A stretch of 18,527 nt of DNA, taken from Euperipatoides rowelli (lineage: Eukaryota > Onychophora > Udeonychophora > Euonychophora > Peripatopsidae). Position 1 is the stretch's first letter, and every line of letters starts with the position of its first letter. This document shows, one piece after another, positions 8,421-17,615 of this stretch. Under the pieces are notes generated by a model. That model saw only the letters and a list, made by a program, of their open reading frames with translations, was not told where the DNA came from and did no database searches. Position numbers and translations under genes: made by a program. The DNA lies in NCBI GenBank assembly GCA_003024985.2, contig PXIH01S0004087.1. One strand, written 5' to 3'.

Positions 8421-10560
8421 CTGTGTTCTGTTGTTGTTTGTCATATTTGTATTTGTACAATATCCTTATACAGTATAGCTTACTTTGTATAGGATATTTT
8501 TTGTTTGAGGTTTGGCTCTGTTTTCCTCTATTTTGTGTGGTTTTCACTTGGTCTTTATTACAACTGTTGACTATTTTGGTTATTTACTAGTTTAACAATA
8601 TGAATAAATAGCAAGAAAATTAGAAATTACAACTTTGTTTTTTTTTCCCGAAGAAATTTGAGATTTTATACGTTGATCCGCTCAAATTCGTGTCAGTAAT
8701 TGAATAGTCATCTGCAAAAAAAATTATGTCAACATGTTTTTAGACCGTGTTAGGTGCCAAGCGTATATCTCATTACATTATCATCTTTACTTTAAAATTT
8801 CACTTTTAGGATAGCTTCACTAAACTNCAAGCGTACTGTTAATTTCCTTAGCACATTTTTATATTAGTTTGTTTTAGTTTTCAGTCAACTCTGAAGATTT
8901 TAATTCTTTTGTCAAATAAATATTTCATAACCTGCTTTATGAATATTGTGTATTTTTATAATAAGTAAAGCATGCCAGCAAGGGGTAGCACAAGCCAGTT
9001 AATAAAATATGCCTAAGTAGCATCCAATAATAAATACAATTCATATTTGAACCTGTCATATACATATATAATGTATAGTCATATAATGTATGTACACCAA
9101 ATACTGTATATAGTCCTATATGTAGACACCCAAGTAATATTGTAAAAATAATATTTTATGCGCAACAAATTTTATAATTTTGAATTTTACAGTTTTGAAT
9201 CAATTTTGATATATATACAGTATACTGGTATGTGTATATAGATTTTACACAGTTTGTACAGTAAATATTATGAGTAAAATATAATGTCATTTGTTTTATC
9301 CCAAATATCTTTCTATTTTTTTTGTATCACAAATGGATGAAGTAATAATTATATAAATTGAAATATTATAAAATGACGAAATCAGTCTTGTTGCAAAAAT
9401 AATGTTATAAGGCAAAAGAGAGTCATAATTATTTTTTCTAATCTAAGATAATAAGCTGTATAAAATTGCTCTGTCTATATTTAGACTAAATGTAACAAAA
9501 ACAATTATGAAACTGGTAAAGGGAAAGTCCCTAAAGATAGACGATGAAAAAAACACACATGATAAGTGATTATCCAACCAGGATAAGAAGTCTGAACTTT
9601 TGGATGGAAAGACATAATCTAAAAAAAGAGGTCTGACATAAGCACGTCGAAAAGAAGCACGCAATTAAGAGTCAAAAAAGTAATTGTCCAATATAACAAT
9701 CTCGACAATAGAGAAATGTAATCACATAATTAGATAATGGATGTAATTACTGTGATCTGCTGCAAGTTTGAATAAGTTGCTGAAATTAGAAAACCCGTCC
9801 AATATAGAGACGGCAGAAAAATTTATTTTCATAAGCAGTTTGTATATGATTCAACTAAGATGGTGAGACTCTTACGGGGATATTATTAGCATGTTAGATA
9901 ATTAATGTAATGCNCCTTAGATTTGTTAATTTATTAAACTTATGGTTTGTTTGTTATATGTTTTTAAGATATTAATGACTAATCTTTTTAATCTAAAACT
10001 CTCCATTTTTAGGGAGATATGAGGATCCAAAGTTTAAGCTCAATTCCTAGAAATATGACTCATTGTCTAATATTACCCATAATATATTGTAAAACATCCT
10101 GTGAGGTTATATTAGGGTGAGGTGCTCTAGCATAAACTTGGAATATTTTTTAAAATTCTTCTGAAAAAATTAACATGGTGGGCAAAAAAAAATTAGCAAG
10201 GAAAGTATAGAACTTAGAGTAGATATTCTATGGTCAAAAGAATCGATGGGTGTTAGAGGGCCTTAATTCAAATTTTAGAAATGTAGATCTAATTGTTTTG
10301 TGTAAAACAATCAAAACCATATCTTTTACAATGAATGGTTGCTGAGATACGGCATTTTTAAAGTTGTGTGTTTCACCTTACTGCTTAACAAAGAGTTATA
10401 AAATATCATAATTTTATTACATTGCTAAGTTAGCAAAACTAACTGCGTCTCAACATTGATTTAATTTTTTTTAAATGGGGGTGCCTTGGCACATAGATTT
10501 TAAATATGTTATTGAAAATTAGGCTGGGCCAACTGAAAGTGGTACTTTAAAAAATGCACC
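8421..10560. other. AT-rich non-coding stretch
   Basis: No exon, RNA gene or intact element is recognised. There are AT dinucleotide-like runs (about 9058-9130 and 9210-9250). If the NUDT1 exons lie to the left, this is intron. The short minus open frame at 9443-9664 has no recognisable motif. Confidence 0.5.
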
Positions 10561-11110
10561 TTTTGAGTTGGAACCCAAAGTGACATCATAAAACGGAACC
10601 AGAGGTACCACCATCTTGTAACAGATATGAGTCAACTCAGAAATTCAACAGGAATCGGAAGTGACACCGTTTTGAATTATCCAAAACTGGAAGTGTTACC
10701 ATTTTTAAATTCATCCTGAAGTTCTGGATGAGAAAACCAAAATCTCAACAGGAACTGGAAGTGATACCATCTTAAAATTCAACCGGAAGTTCTGGATAAC
10801 AGAGTGGCGTAGAAAACAGGGAGTGCCACTGTGCCACCATTTTGATTAACATAAACCAGAAGTGACATCACAACATTCTATATAATACCTTATACCTTTA
10901 AGAAACAGGAAGTCAGAATTTTGAACCGGAAGTGACCTTTGACCTATATTGGTCTAGTAAACTGAAAGTGGGGCGGAGTTTAAGCTGGAAGTGACTTTAT
11001 AAAAACCCTTAGACCTTTAAGAAACAGGAAGTCAGCCATGTTGAACCGGAAATGCCGCTTAAAAGCACTTGTGTTATTTGGAACCGGAAGTACCGGTACC
11101 GAATAACAGA
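10561..11110. repeat. Diffuse GGAAGT-rich repeat array
   Basis: Nine GGAAGT cores lie between 10657 and 11091, mostly within CCGGAAGTG or CTGGAAGTG and often followed by ACACC, ATACC or ACATCA and then TTTTGAA. Three are the exact ETS-type sequence ACCGGAAGT (10782-10790, 10925-10933, 11083-11091). A clearer 119-bp period is seen between 10900 and 11019, where AAGAAACAGGAAGTCAG recurs, each followed by TTGAACCGGAA. It looks like a degraded tandem repeat or satellite-like element. A regulatory role cannot be inferred from the motif alone. Confidence 0.7.
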
Positions 11111-11811
11111 GTGGTGTACATAAGCTTACGTTTTCCCTCTACCTAAATAACTTGTCTTATTTAATCATTGTTGCTTGAAATAATATAGGCTATATCACAA
11201 TGTGCTACAAAGTAACCTACTGTACATTGAGTATGGATTGAAAAGGATGTAATGTGCAACCAAATTGACCCATTACATATGCTGAAATAAAAAATATTTT
11301 CCAGACTTAGAATTGTTTACACTATTATGTTGGTTATTTATTGGTATTTTTTAATTCACTTGCATTTTCAGATCATGGAGAAATATCAGTAAGTTATACA
11401 ACTTACAAGTAACATTTTGATTAAATTAACTTGTTTAGAATTTCAGTGTACATTATGAAGTGAACATTTCCAGGTTCAGCCATTGTCATTAGCATTTTTA
11501 TTTAAATACATTTTAAGGTGACATCTATCCAGGCCCACACTTTAAAATGCTTCATCTTGTCGGTCATCAAGAAAGAAAAAAAAAGNTTACTCATGCCTGA
11601 TGCAATATATATTGAGACTTTTCTACATTTTCTTGTTACCCAAATTGATTACTGCATATATTTTGTTAAATTGACTTAAATGTGGGGCATTTACATTTAT
11701 ACTTAAAATGCCATTAGCAGTTGGTTGATGTGAATTAAGTGTATATTCTATTCATTAACCTAAATTTGTCCGACTACTGTATATAATGTATATATATTTC
11801 TCTTTATATAG
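11111..11811. other. Non-coding, presumed last intron of NUDT1-like gene
   Basis: AT-rich sequence ending in a T-rich tract and AG (11810-11811), the acceptor for the exon at 11812. No earlier exon was found. A small piece, 11372-11388, has AG before and GTAAGT after it but is only 17 bases long and does not match the gene. Confidence 0.4.
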
Positions 11812-12005
11812 AAATGCTTCCTAAATGGTTTGATCTTGATGACATTCCGTACACCAAGATGTGGGCAGATGACAGATTATGGTTTCCATTATTATTAAGT
11901 GGAAAATCGTTCTGCGGTTATTTTAAATTTCAAGGACATGAAACAATTCTAGAGTATACACTAAAGGAAGTTAATAATTTGGACTGTTTGCATTCCATTA
12001 GTTAA
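11812..12005 (+). CDS. NUDT1: Terminal coding exon of NUDT1/MTH1-like 8-oxo-dGTP diphosphatase
   Basis: The family hydrolyses oxidised purine nucleoside triphosphates such as 8-oxo-dGTP to monophosphates, keeping them out of DNA and RNA in nucleus, cytosol and mitochondria. This exon encodes the C-terminal third. The reading is [12 protein letters not shown], then [13 protein letters not shown], then [19 protein letters not shown], and a short tail to TAA at 12003-12005. Trp, Asp and Asp of MWADD correspond to human Trp117, Asp119 and Asp120, which recognise the base. The splice acceptor is TTTATATAG at 11803-11811. The exon begins with AA, completing a codon split after its first base (phase 1); G+AA would give Glu as in human. 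The Nudix box itself must be in upstream exons, none of which I could find, so they lie left of the window or elsewhere. The match is strong and unbroken, so this is likely a live host gene; a retained fragment is possible. Confidence 0.92.
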
Positions 12006-12380
12006 TATTATTGCTAACTTATTCTATCGAATAAGTAATTTTAAAAATATAGGCTATAATGTAGACCTAGATGAATGTTATTTCAAAATATGTAAATTAA
12101 CATTAAATTTTTATATTAAGATATATTTTATGAATTTTAAGCATTTTTTAACCCTCGCCAGATGATAAGACTTATAGCTGAACACATGTCATTTCTATAT
12201 CAAATACGTAGATAAATAATTTAGTTTTTACATGTAGTATTGAATTGTATATCTAACCACAATGCAAATAGTTAATTTACTTATTATTCTGTTTAAGCCA
12301 ATTGGCAAAATAGTAGTTGCCTTATGATATTAGCATTACTATTTCAAAACAATAATCATATGATATAAATATTTTTTCAG
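12006..12380. other. Presumed 3' UTR and spacer after NUDT1 exon
   Basis: AT-rich. It holds ATTAAA at 12102 and, at about 12150-12174, a block (CCCTCGCCAGATGATAAGA) that recurs in opposite orientation at about 15441-15464. Nothing else is recognised. Confidence 0.4.
12102..12107 (+). promoter_or_regulatory. Candidate polyadenylation signal ATTAAA
   Basis: ATTAAA lies 97 bases after the NUDT1-like stop codon. It is a common variant of AATAAA. In AT-rich DNA it can occur by chance, so this is only a candidate. Confidence 0.35.
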
Positions 12381-13238
12381 TTGTTAATATCAAGATATTA
12401 TTGCACTACAAATGGAGTCTATTACATTGAACAATGGATGAAGGATAATGGTTTAGTAATTAATGTTGAAAAAAAAAACAAATTTATAGAATTAGGCTTG
12501 TTGGATTTTATGCCTGAAATACTTATTGGTGATTTCCCTATTGAACATGTGAAAATCTATAGATTCTGGGCATTAGCCTATAATAGATAATGTTTACAGC
12601 AAATGTTGATTTTGTTTTGGCTAAACTTTATCATCGATTGTATATGGTAAAAAGCATATTCAGAAAGTTTAATTAGAAACATTCAAAATAATTTACAATT
12701 ATTTTTTGTATCCTGTGTCAGACTTTGTGCACCAAATAATTAGAGACAAAGATAGATTAGATCCATTCCTGAGACATGTCTCCAAAGAAATTATTGAGTT
12801 AAGAGGGTTTTCATATTCTCAACGCTCTGAAATATTGTTGAGGAACAGGATTGTTACTCATACTGAAAGAAAGTTATGAGCGAGACACAATTTTTGTTTT
12901 TAAGCAAATAGTTATTAAAGGTGTTTTGTGTGTGAGTGTGTCAACAACATACTAGAGGTCAATCATTGAAATTGATTATGGAACAAACTAGAATTAAAAT
13001 ATCGGAATTTATTACCAATAGAATGGTTAATGTGTGGAATTGTTGCCTGGGCCTGTAATTCAACGCTTTCCTTGGACAGCTTTAAAAATTGGTTGGATGA
13101 ATTTTTGTTTGAGAATAGATTGTTTAGAAGCTAAAATAAAACAAGTCAAGTGTAAAAGTGAAGATTTTATCCTAAACCTAATAATATATTAAAAACATAT
13201 TTTGATGAGAAATTGGCTAAAGTGAATAAAACTGCATA
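12381..13238 (+). pseudogene. LINE 3' fragment: RT C-terminal part and 3' UTR
   Basis: The first open piece (12381-12590) reads IEQWMKDNGLVINVEKKNKF and later PEILIGDFPIEHVKIYRF. This follows the usual W...N.L.IN..K and L.G..IE.V..F+YLG pattern just after the FADD box of CR1-type RT. Later pieces carry FITNRMVNVWN (about 13007-13040), typical of the RT C-terminus, and SLDSFKNWLDEF with a stop at 13132-13134. Frames are broken. A 5'-truncated LINE copy is the simplest reading. From 12807 on it matches an inverted copy at 16067-16505. It is probably not the continuation of the LINE at 6843-8420, because the NUDT1 exon lies between them. Confidence 0.75.
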
Positions 13239-13286
13239 CTGTTATGTTTTTAAAACTTAGGCTAAGAATTATTGTATATTCTTTTA

Positions 13287-13294
13287 CTCTAAAC
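13287..13294. repeat. 8-bp target site duplication CTCTAAAC, left
   Basis: Directly flanks the hAT-type element and is identical to 14458-14465. Confidence 0.93.
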
Positions 13295-13624
13295 CAGAGA
13301 GCTGCACGGGCACCCGACCGACGGGTGCCAGACAAAATACCCGACCCGATCGAGTTTCGGATCGGGTTCAGTCATAATAAATTTTTAGTTGGGTCAGGTT
13401 CGGGTAATTTTTTTTAGGGTCGGGTTTTCAGTCGTTTTTAGAAATTTACCCGTTTTAGCCCGACGGGATTTTTGGTGTTTTTTTTTTTAATTAATATACC
13501 CGACAAAAAATACCCAACATATGCTGATTTCTTTTATTTTTATTTTATATAAATTTGAACATTATTGAATAATGTAGGCATCTAATTTTATAATGTTTAA
13601 AATAACTATCTAATATAATAAAAG

Positions 13625-13966
13625 CAGGTATTAGGTAGTCTTAGGAATTCTAACATATTCTTAGTTATCCTGTTACTCTTTGGTACTCTTATGTATTCTA
13701 GGTACTCTTAGGTACTCTAAGGTATTCATAGGTACTCTTAGCTATTCTTAGGTATTCATAGGTACTCTTAGGTATTCTTAGGTTCTCCTAGGTATTATGT
13801 ATTCTTGGGTACTCTAAGGTATTTTTAGGTACTCTAAGGTATTTTTAGGAATTCTAAGGTATTCTTAGGTACTCTAAGGTATTCTTAGGTACTCTAAGGT
13901 ATTCTTAGGTTTTAATACCTAAAAATACCTTAGAGTGGTACCTAATACCTAATTATACCTACCTTT
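13625..13966. repeat. 10-bp period minisatellite with inverted arm
   Basis: Degenerate tandem units alternate between AGGTACTCTA and AGGTATTCTT from about 13625 to 13912. From 13913 the sense flips and reads AATACC...TTAGAGTGGTACCTAATACC, the complement of the array. 13827-13846 can pair with 13921-13942 apart from a 3-base insertion. The result is a large potential hairpin inside the hAT element. Confidence 0.85.
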
Positions 13967-14128
13967 ATTATATTAGATAGTAAGTTATTTTAAACATTAT
14001 AAAATCAGATACTATATTAATTATAGCAATTTATTAATCATCACTCAATGAAATATTATTTATAATACCTACTTCTTTAAAGTTAAAATTTTAAATAAAA
14101 ATATTAGTTGAATTGTATTAGGTATTGT

Positions 14129-14217
14129 ATTTGTTTTTATACTGTATTTAGCTAATAGTTATAGCCTAATTTNATTTGTTTTTATACTGTATTTAGCTAA
14201 TAGTTATAGCCTAATTT
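14129..14217. repeat. Exact 44-bp direct repeat around a single N
   Basis: 14129-14172 and 14174-14217 are identical by eye and separated only by N at 14173. It may be a real duplication, or two overlapping contig ends joined without merging. Confidence 0.9.
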
Positions 14218-14457
14218 ATGTTTTTGTTTTTTTTTTCTTTTTTTTTTTTTTGTTTTTTTTTTTTTTTTACTTCGATTTTTGGTCGGGTTATTTTTCGGGT
14301 TAAAAATTTGAGTTTAAAAAATCGGGTCAGGTTTGGGGTTTTTCAAAAATATGTCGGGTCGGNTGTGAAAAAAATTTATTGATCTATTCGGGGTCGGGTT
14401 TTTTTTTCTTGATCAGATCGTGTTCAGGCCCTAATTTTCGGCCCGTGCAGCTCTCTG

Positions 14458-14465
14458 CTCTAAAC
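14458..14465. repeat. 8-bp target site duplication CTCTAAAC, right
   Basis: Right copy of the duplication flanking the element at 13295-14457. Confidence 0.93.
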
Positions 14466-14612
14466 TTATAAATTAGGCTGATCAATTCTCTGTAGTTAGA
14501 AAGCTTTTAGTAATATTTTTTCTTTATTTCATAAAAGATTCCCATCCCTTTTATTAAAATTGCTATAAACTCTATAGATCAAATTTCCGAATAAAATCCA
14601 TATTTTTAGAGT
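14466..14612. other. Spacer between the two hAT-type elements
   Basis: AT-rich and without recognisable content; the next feature is the target duplication at 14613. Confidence 0.5.
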
Positions 14613-14620
14613 CCAGGATG
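14613..14620. repeat. 8-bp target site duplication CCAGGATG, left
   Basis: Identical to 15246-15253, directly flanking the second hAT-type element. Confidence 0.8.
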
Positions 14621-15245
14621 AAGTGGCACAGCTAGAGATTAAAGGGCTCCTATACCTAAAGTCATAAGGGGCCCTATGCAGGGGTCTGGGTGGCATTCAG
14701 CCATCCCCCAGGGGCAAAATCTTGGTGGGTAGGGGAGGGGGGCAAAGCCCCAAGAAAAAAAAATTTCAAGAGATAAATTTGGAGCAATTTTTATTACAAA
14801 ATCTTCCCATAAAATATTAAATGTTAATTCCTAAATTCTAGAGTCATTTTTAGGTCTTCAAACACTTAAACTTTATGGTAAGAGGCAGCTTTTAAATTAA
14901 CACATCACAAACTTGTAATTCATTTGGTTTTGCTATGCACATCGAATTGAGAAAAACCTATGATTACTCAATTATACAGGCTATCTCATTTTATTATGAA
15001 AAAAAAAAGGAGGGGGGGAGAGAAAATATATAGTAGGCCTAATGTATTCGGTAGTGGCTTAGTGCATTTTTTTTTTTTAAATTTTAACTCGGTTAAACTT
15101 GCTTTATTATTTTTTTAAAAAAAAATTCAACTTAATTTTTATTAAGAGAAATATAGTGTTACTGTAGGCTAAATATTTATGGGATCCCATTAAGCAGGGG
15201 CCTCCGGACTACGTCCAGGCATCCCGGGTGGTAGCTATGTGCTTG
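14621..15245. mobile_element. Old hAT-type MITE, 625 bp
   Basis: The left end reads AAGTGGCACAGCTAGAG, close to the hAT-type end CAGTGGCGTAGCTAG that I know from many animal genomes. The right end, complemented, reads CAAGCACATAGCTACC, with AGCTA at the same offset. The two ends match each other at only about 8 of 15 positions, so the copy is old. The perfect 8-bp CCAGGATG duplications make the boundaries convincing. A G-rich segment (about 14660-14750) includes GGGGCCCTATGCAGGGGTC. No transposase frame is seen. Confidence 0.72.
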
Positions 15246-15253
15246 CCAGGATG
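15246..15253. repeat. 8-bp target site duplication CCAGGATG, right
   Basis: Right copy of the duplication flanking the element at 14621-15245. Confidence 0.8.
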
Positions 15254-16066
15254 GTTTCTAGCAGCTTCCCATTTTAATTACTGTGAAACAATAAACTTAA
15301 TTATATTGGTTATGATCAATTGAAAGTTCACTTCAGCCAACTCCCAATTGATACTGTACATACTGTAAATAGCAGGTCAGGCAGTCATATTAAACTACGT
15401 AATATGATAGTGTCATCATGTTTGATTTAATTATTTGCTAATCTTATCGTCTGATGAGGGCTTTAGTCTTCAAATCATCATTCATTATTGTATTTCAAAT
15501 TTAGGTTCAATAATTTATTTTTAAAAAAAAAAAGAATAACTATTCTTAAAAAACAATATAATTTAGGTTGTAATAAATTAAAACTACGGTATCCAAAATT
15601 TAGTTGAAAAAAGTGTTAAATTAGCTACACACTGTCATTCAATTGTAAAGCTAAAAATTTATCAATTAGGAAGGACATCACAGCAAGTTAACTTGAATTA
15701 AGATAAGGATTGTAGAAATGACTACATCCAACATTGAAATATATTTTTATACTTAAGTGATGCGAGTGTCTTAGCTAGTATTTGAGTATTGTATGTGCGG
15801 GTGCATTGTGAGGTTTTGCTGTTTGTGTGATTGAGTGGATATTATGTGTGTGTATTACATATTGCGTTTAGCAGTGGTTGCATTACAGCATGTTATAATG
15901 GTTAAATAGAAAGAGTGTGCAGAAATATGAGACAACTTTGAAAATCTATCTGCCCGACAACCTTGGTCTATACAATTTTTTTTTCTTGACAGTTCTTTTT
16001 CAGCTATTACATCCTAATTATTTTATGATTTTAAAAATTAATTTTATTAATCATTTTTTACCAATA
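15254..16066. other. AT-rich non-coding stretch
   Basis: No gene recognised. It holds the block CTTATCGTCTGATGAGGG (about 15443-15460), which matches the complement of 12150-12174 at about 20 of 24 positions. GT-rich sequence occurs at about 15780-15870. Confidence 0.5.
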
Positions 16067-16505
16067 ATGCAATTTTCTTCTCTTTAGGCAATTTCTCACT
16101 AAAAATAATTTTTTAATTTACGATTAGGTTTAGGATGTAGCAAAGCTGCACTTTTACACCTAACTTGTTTTATTTTAGCTTCTAGAAAACTTATTCATAN
16201 ACAAGAATTCGTCCAACCAATTTTTAAAACTGTCCAATGAAAGGCATTGAATTACATAGTGAGGAACCCATTCTACACATTAACCATTCTATTGGTAATA
16301 AATTCCGATATTTTAATTCTAGTTTGTGCCATAACCAATTTCAATGATTGACCTCTAATACGTTGAACTCCCAAAGACACACAAAAAACAAAATTACCTT
16401 TAATTACTATTTGCTTAAAAACAAAAATTACATCTCCTCATAACTTATCTTTCTGTATAACAATCCTTTCATCAGCAATATTTTAGTGTGTTGAGAATAT
16501 CAAAA
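16067..16505 (-). pseudogene. Inverted second copy of the LINE 3' end
   Basis: On the minus strand this is a diverged copy of 12807-13238. Shared landmarks, in order, are ATATTCTCAACRC, the TTTTTGTTTTTAAGCAAATAG block, ATATCGGAATTTATTACC with TAGAATGGTTAATGTG, AAAATTGGTTGGA, AGCTAAAATAAAACAAGT, TCCTAAACCTAAT and GAGAAATTG. It encodes the same RT C-terminus with different breaks. Together with the forward copy it forms an inverted repeat with a spacer of about 2.8 kb. Confidence 0.85.
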
Positions 16506-17070
16506 CAAGTAGAAGCTTTTCAAATACAGAATTTTATTAAGATATAGACTATATCAAGATACTGTTATATAAAACAGTAAATGAATGCAAAAAAGATATT
16601 CCCTTGGTAGACATGTTTTAGGTTTAAGTACACTTCCCTCCCCACAATGCCCCCTTTTTTTTTTCAAAAAGAAAATATGGGTAATTTTTCAGACACTGAG
16701 TTTGTTGTTTATTAATATTTATTATGGAGTATGGTCACCTTTTTTTAATACTTAGAAAAACTTAGATTATATTAGATAAATCCAATGTAATATTTGCAAT
16801 CAATTAACAAATATAAATAAAATATTCCTAAATCAGAATATATTATTAATGGATAACTTATTTTTGGGTCAAGTTTACAAAATTTAATTACCGGTACTGG
16901 GTAGTTAATGCCATTTTAGAATGGTAGCAAAAAATTGGAAGTGGATAGCTTACGTGTGGTTTTATAAATTTTGAATTTGTCGAGTGAAAATTATGTACAA
17001 AGTTCAGAAGTAAATTTTTTTTTTTTTTTAAGAATAGACTATAATTTAGAGAGAACACTGATTATCTCAC
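16506..17070. other. AT-rich stretch, presumed intron
   Basis: Nothing recognised. If the exon at 17071-17185 is real, this lies in the following intron of that minus-strand gene. Confidence 0.4.
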
Positions 17071-17185
17071 CTCAATTTCAGAAGAGTCTAAATCTAACGT
17101 AAGCAGCCTTGGATTATTAATATAACTTTTGGTGGGCATCCCTCCAAATTTTCTTCTTCCAAACCACTTAATAAACCTAGAGCAA
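17071..17185 (-). CDS. Probable internal exon of an unrecognised host gene
   Basis: On the minus strand a T-rich acceptor TTCTCTATTTCAG ends at 17186. The exon runs 115 bases to GAG, followed by donor GTGAGA (17065-17070). One frame is open from end to end: one base completing a split codon, then 38 codons starting CSRFIKWFGRRKFGGMPTK and ending DLDSSEIE. It is richer in GC than its surroundings. I do not recognise the protein. A second frame is also open for about 30 codons (ALGLLSGLEEENLEGCPPK...) and then stops at TAG, so the exon could instead be a last exon read in that frame. The first reading is preferred because it uses a good donor. No domain or cofactor motif is evident. Confidence 0.5.
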
Positions 17186-17252
17186 CTGAAATAGAGAATA
17201 TAATGTTTTAAAAATAAACCATATAGGACAAAATGTTTTTTTTCTTCTTACA
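17186..17252. other. Short spacer / presumed intron
   Basis: AT-rich; contains the polypyrimidine tract of the minus-strand acceptor next to 17186. Confidence 0.3.
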
Positions 17253-17340
17253 TACAGTAAATGCTTTGTTATTTGGCATACAGTGGAATTAGCTATGCTG
17301 GTTAACTGAATATTATGCTGATTATCTGGGAATTAACAAA
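17253..17340. mobile_element. Tigger/pogo-like DNA transposon remnant
   Basis: TACAGTAAATGCTTTGTTAT, then TTTGGCATACAGTGG, CTGGTTAACTGAATATTATG and CTGATTATCTGGGAA resemble the ends of pogo/Tigger elements (CAGT...GTTATCCGGCAT, GGTTAACCGGAT, GATTATCCGGG) after loss of CpG sites. Only one end is seen, with no target duplication or transposase. Confidence 0.4.
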
Positions 17341-17578
17341 AAATCTAAATAATAAATTTACATTGAAAATATACTTTGACAGAGATCAATTTAACAATAG
17401 TCTGAGACTACCCAAAATATGAGAGGGCTACTAAATTTGCATCGTATATAGTTCAAGGGACTACTCTTATTGGTTAAAAAAATTTGCCACACTATTCTAC
17501 TAGGTTTCCATTTTTAAAAAAATTGAGTATTAATAGAAATTCATCAGATATTTAATGAAGATAACTTGATTTATTCTT

Positions 17579-17615
17579 TAAATATTATTTAAATGTGCTA
17601 TTTAAATAATATTTA
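17579..17615. repeat. Perfect AT-only palindrome, 16-bp arms
   Basis: Arms 17579-17594 and 17600-17615 are exact reverse complements, separated by GTGCT. All arm bases are A or T. It could form a cruciform or hairpin. It lies in non-coding DNA. Confidence 0.95.

Larger units (their letters stand above)
13295..14457. mobile_element. Non-autonomous hAT-type DNA transposon, 1,163 bp
   Basis: The ends are perfect 17-bp inverted repeats: CAGAGAGCTGCACGGGC at 13295-13311 and its complement at 14441-14457. Identical 8-bp duplications CTCTAAAC flank them. An 8-bp duplication with CAG...CTG ends is the hAT superfamily signature. Both subterminal regions are dense in CGGGT/ACCCG motifs (13312-13470 and 14280-14410), the kind of repeated site hAT transposases bind; that role is inference. 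No transposase frame is present, so mobility would need a partner. The interior holds a 10-bp-period repeat array with an inverted arm, a 44-bp duplication around an N, and long T runs at about 14226-14268. It landed just after the LINE 3' UTR. Confidence 0.93.

Noticed and set aside
9443-9664. 73-codon minus-strand open frame
   Set aside because: It is rich in Phe, Ser and Leu as expected from A-rich DNA read in reverse; no motif, no splice context.
11372-11388. 17-base microexon bounded by AG and GTAAGT
   Set aside because: Far too short, no match to NUDT1, and its last base would give Lys, not the expected Glu, at the junction.
6843-13238. One LINE interrupted by a 4-kb insertion (joining 6843-8420 with 12381-13238)
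   Set aside because: The NUDT1 exon with its splice acceptor lies between, and 5'-truncated 3' ends of this family occur independently, as at 16067-16505.
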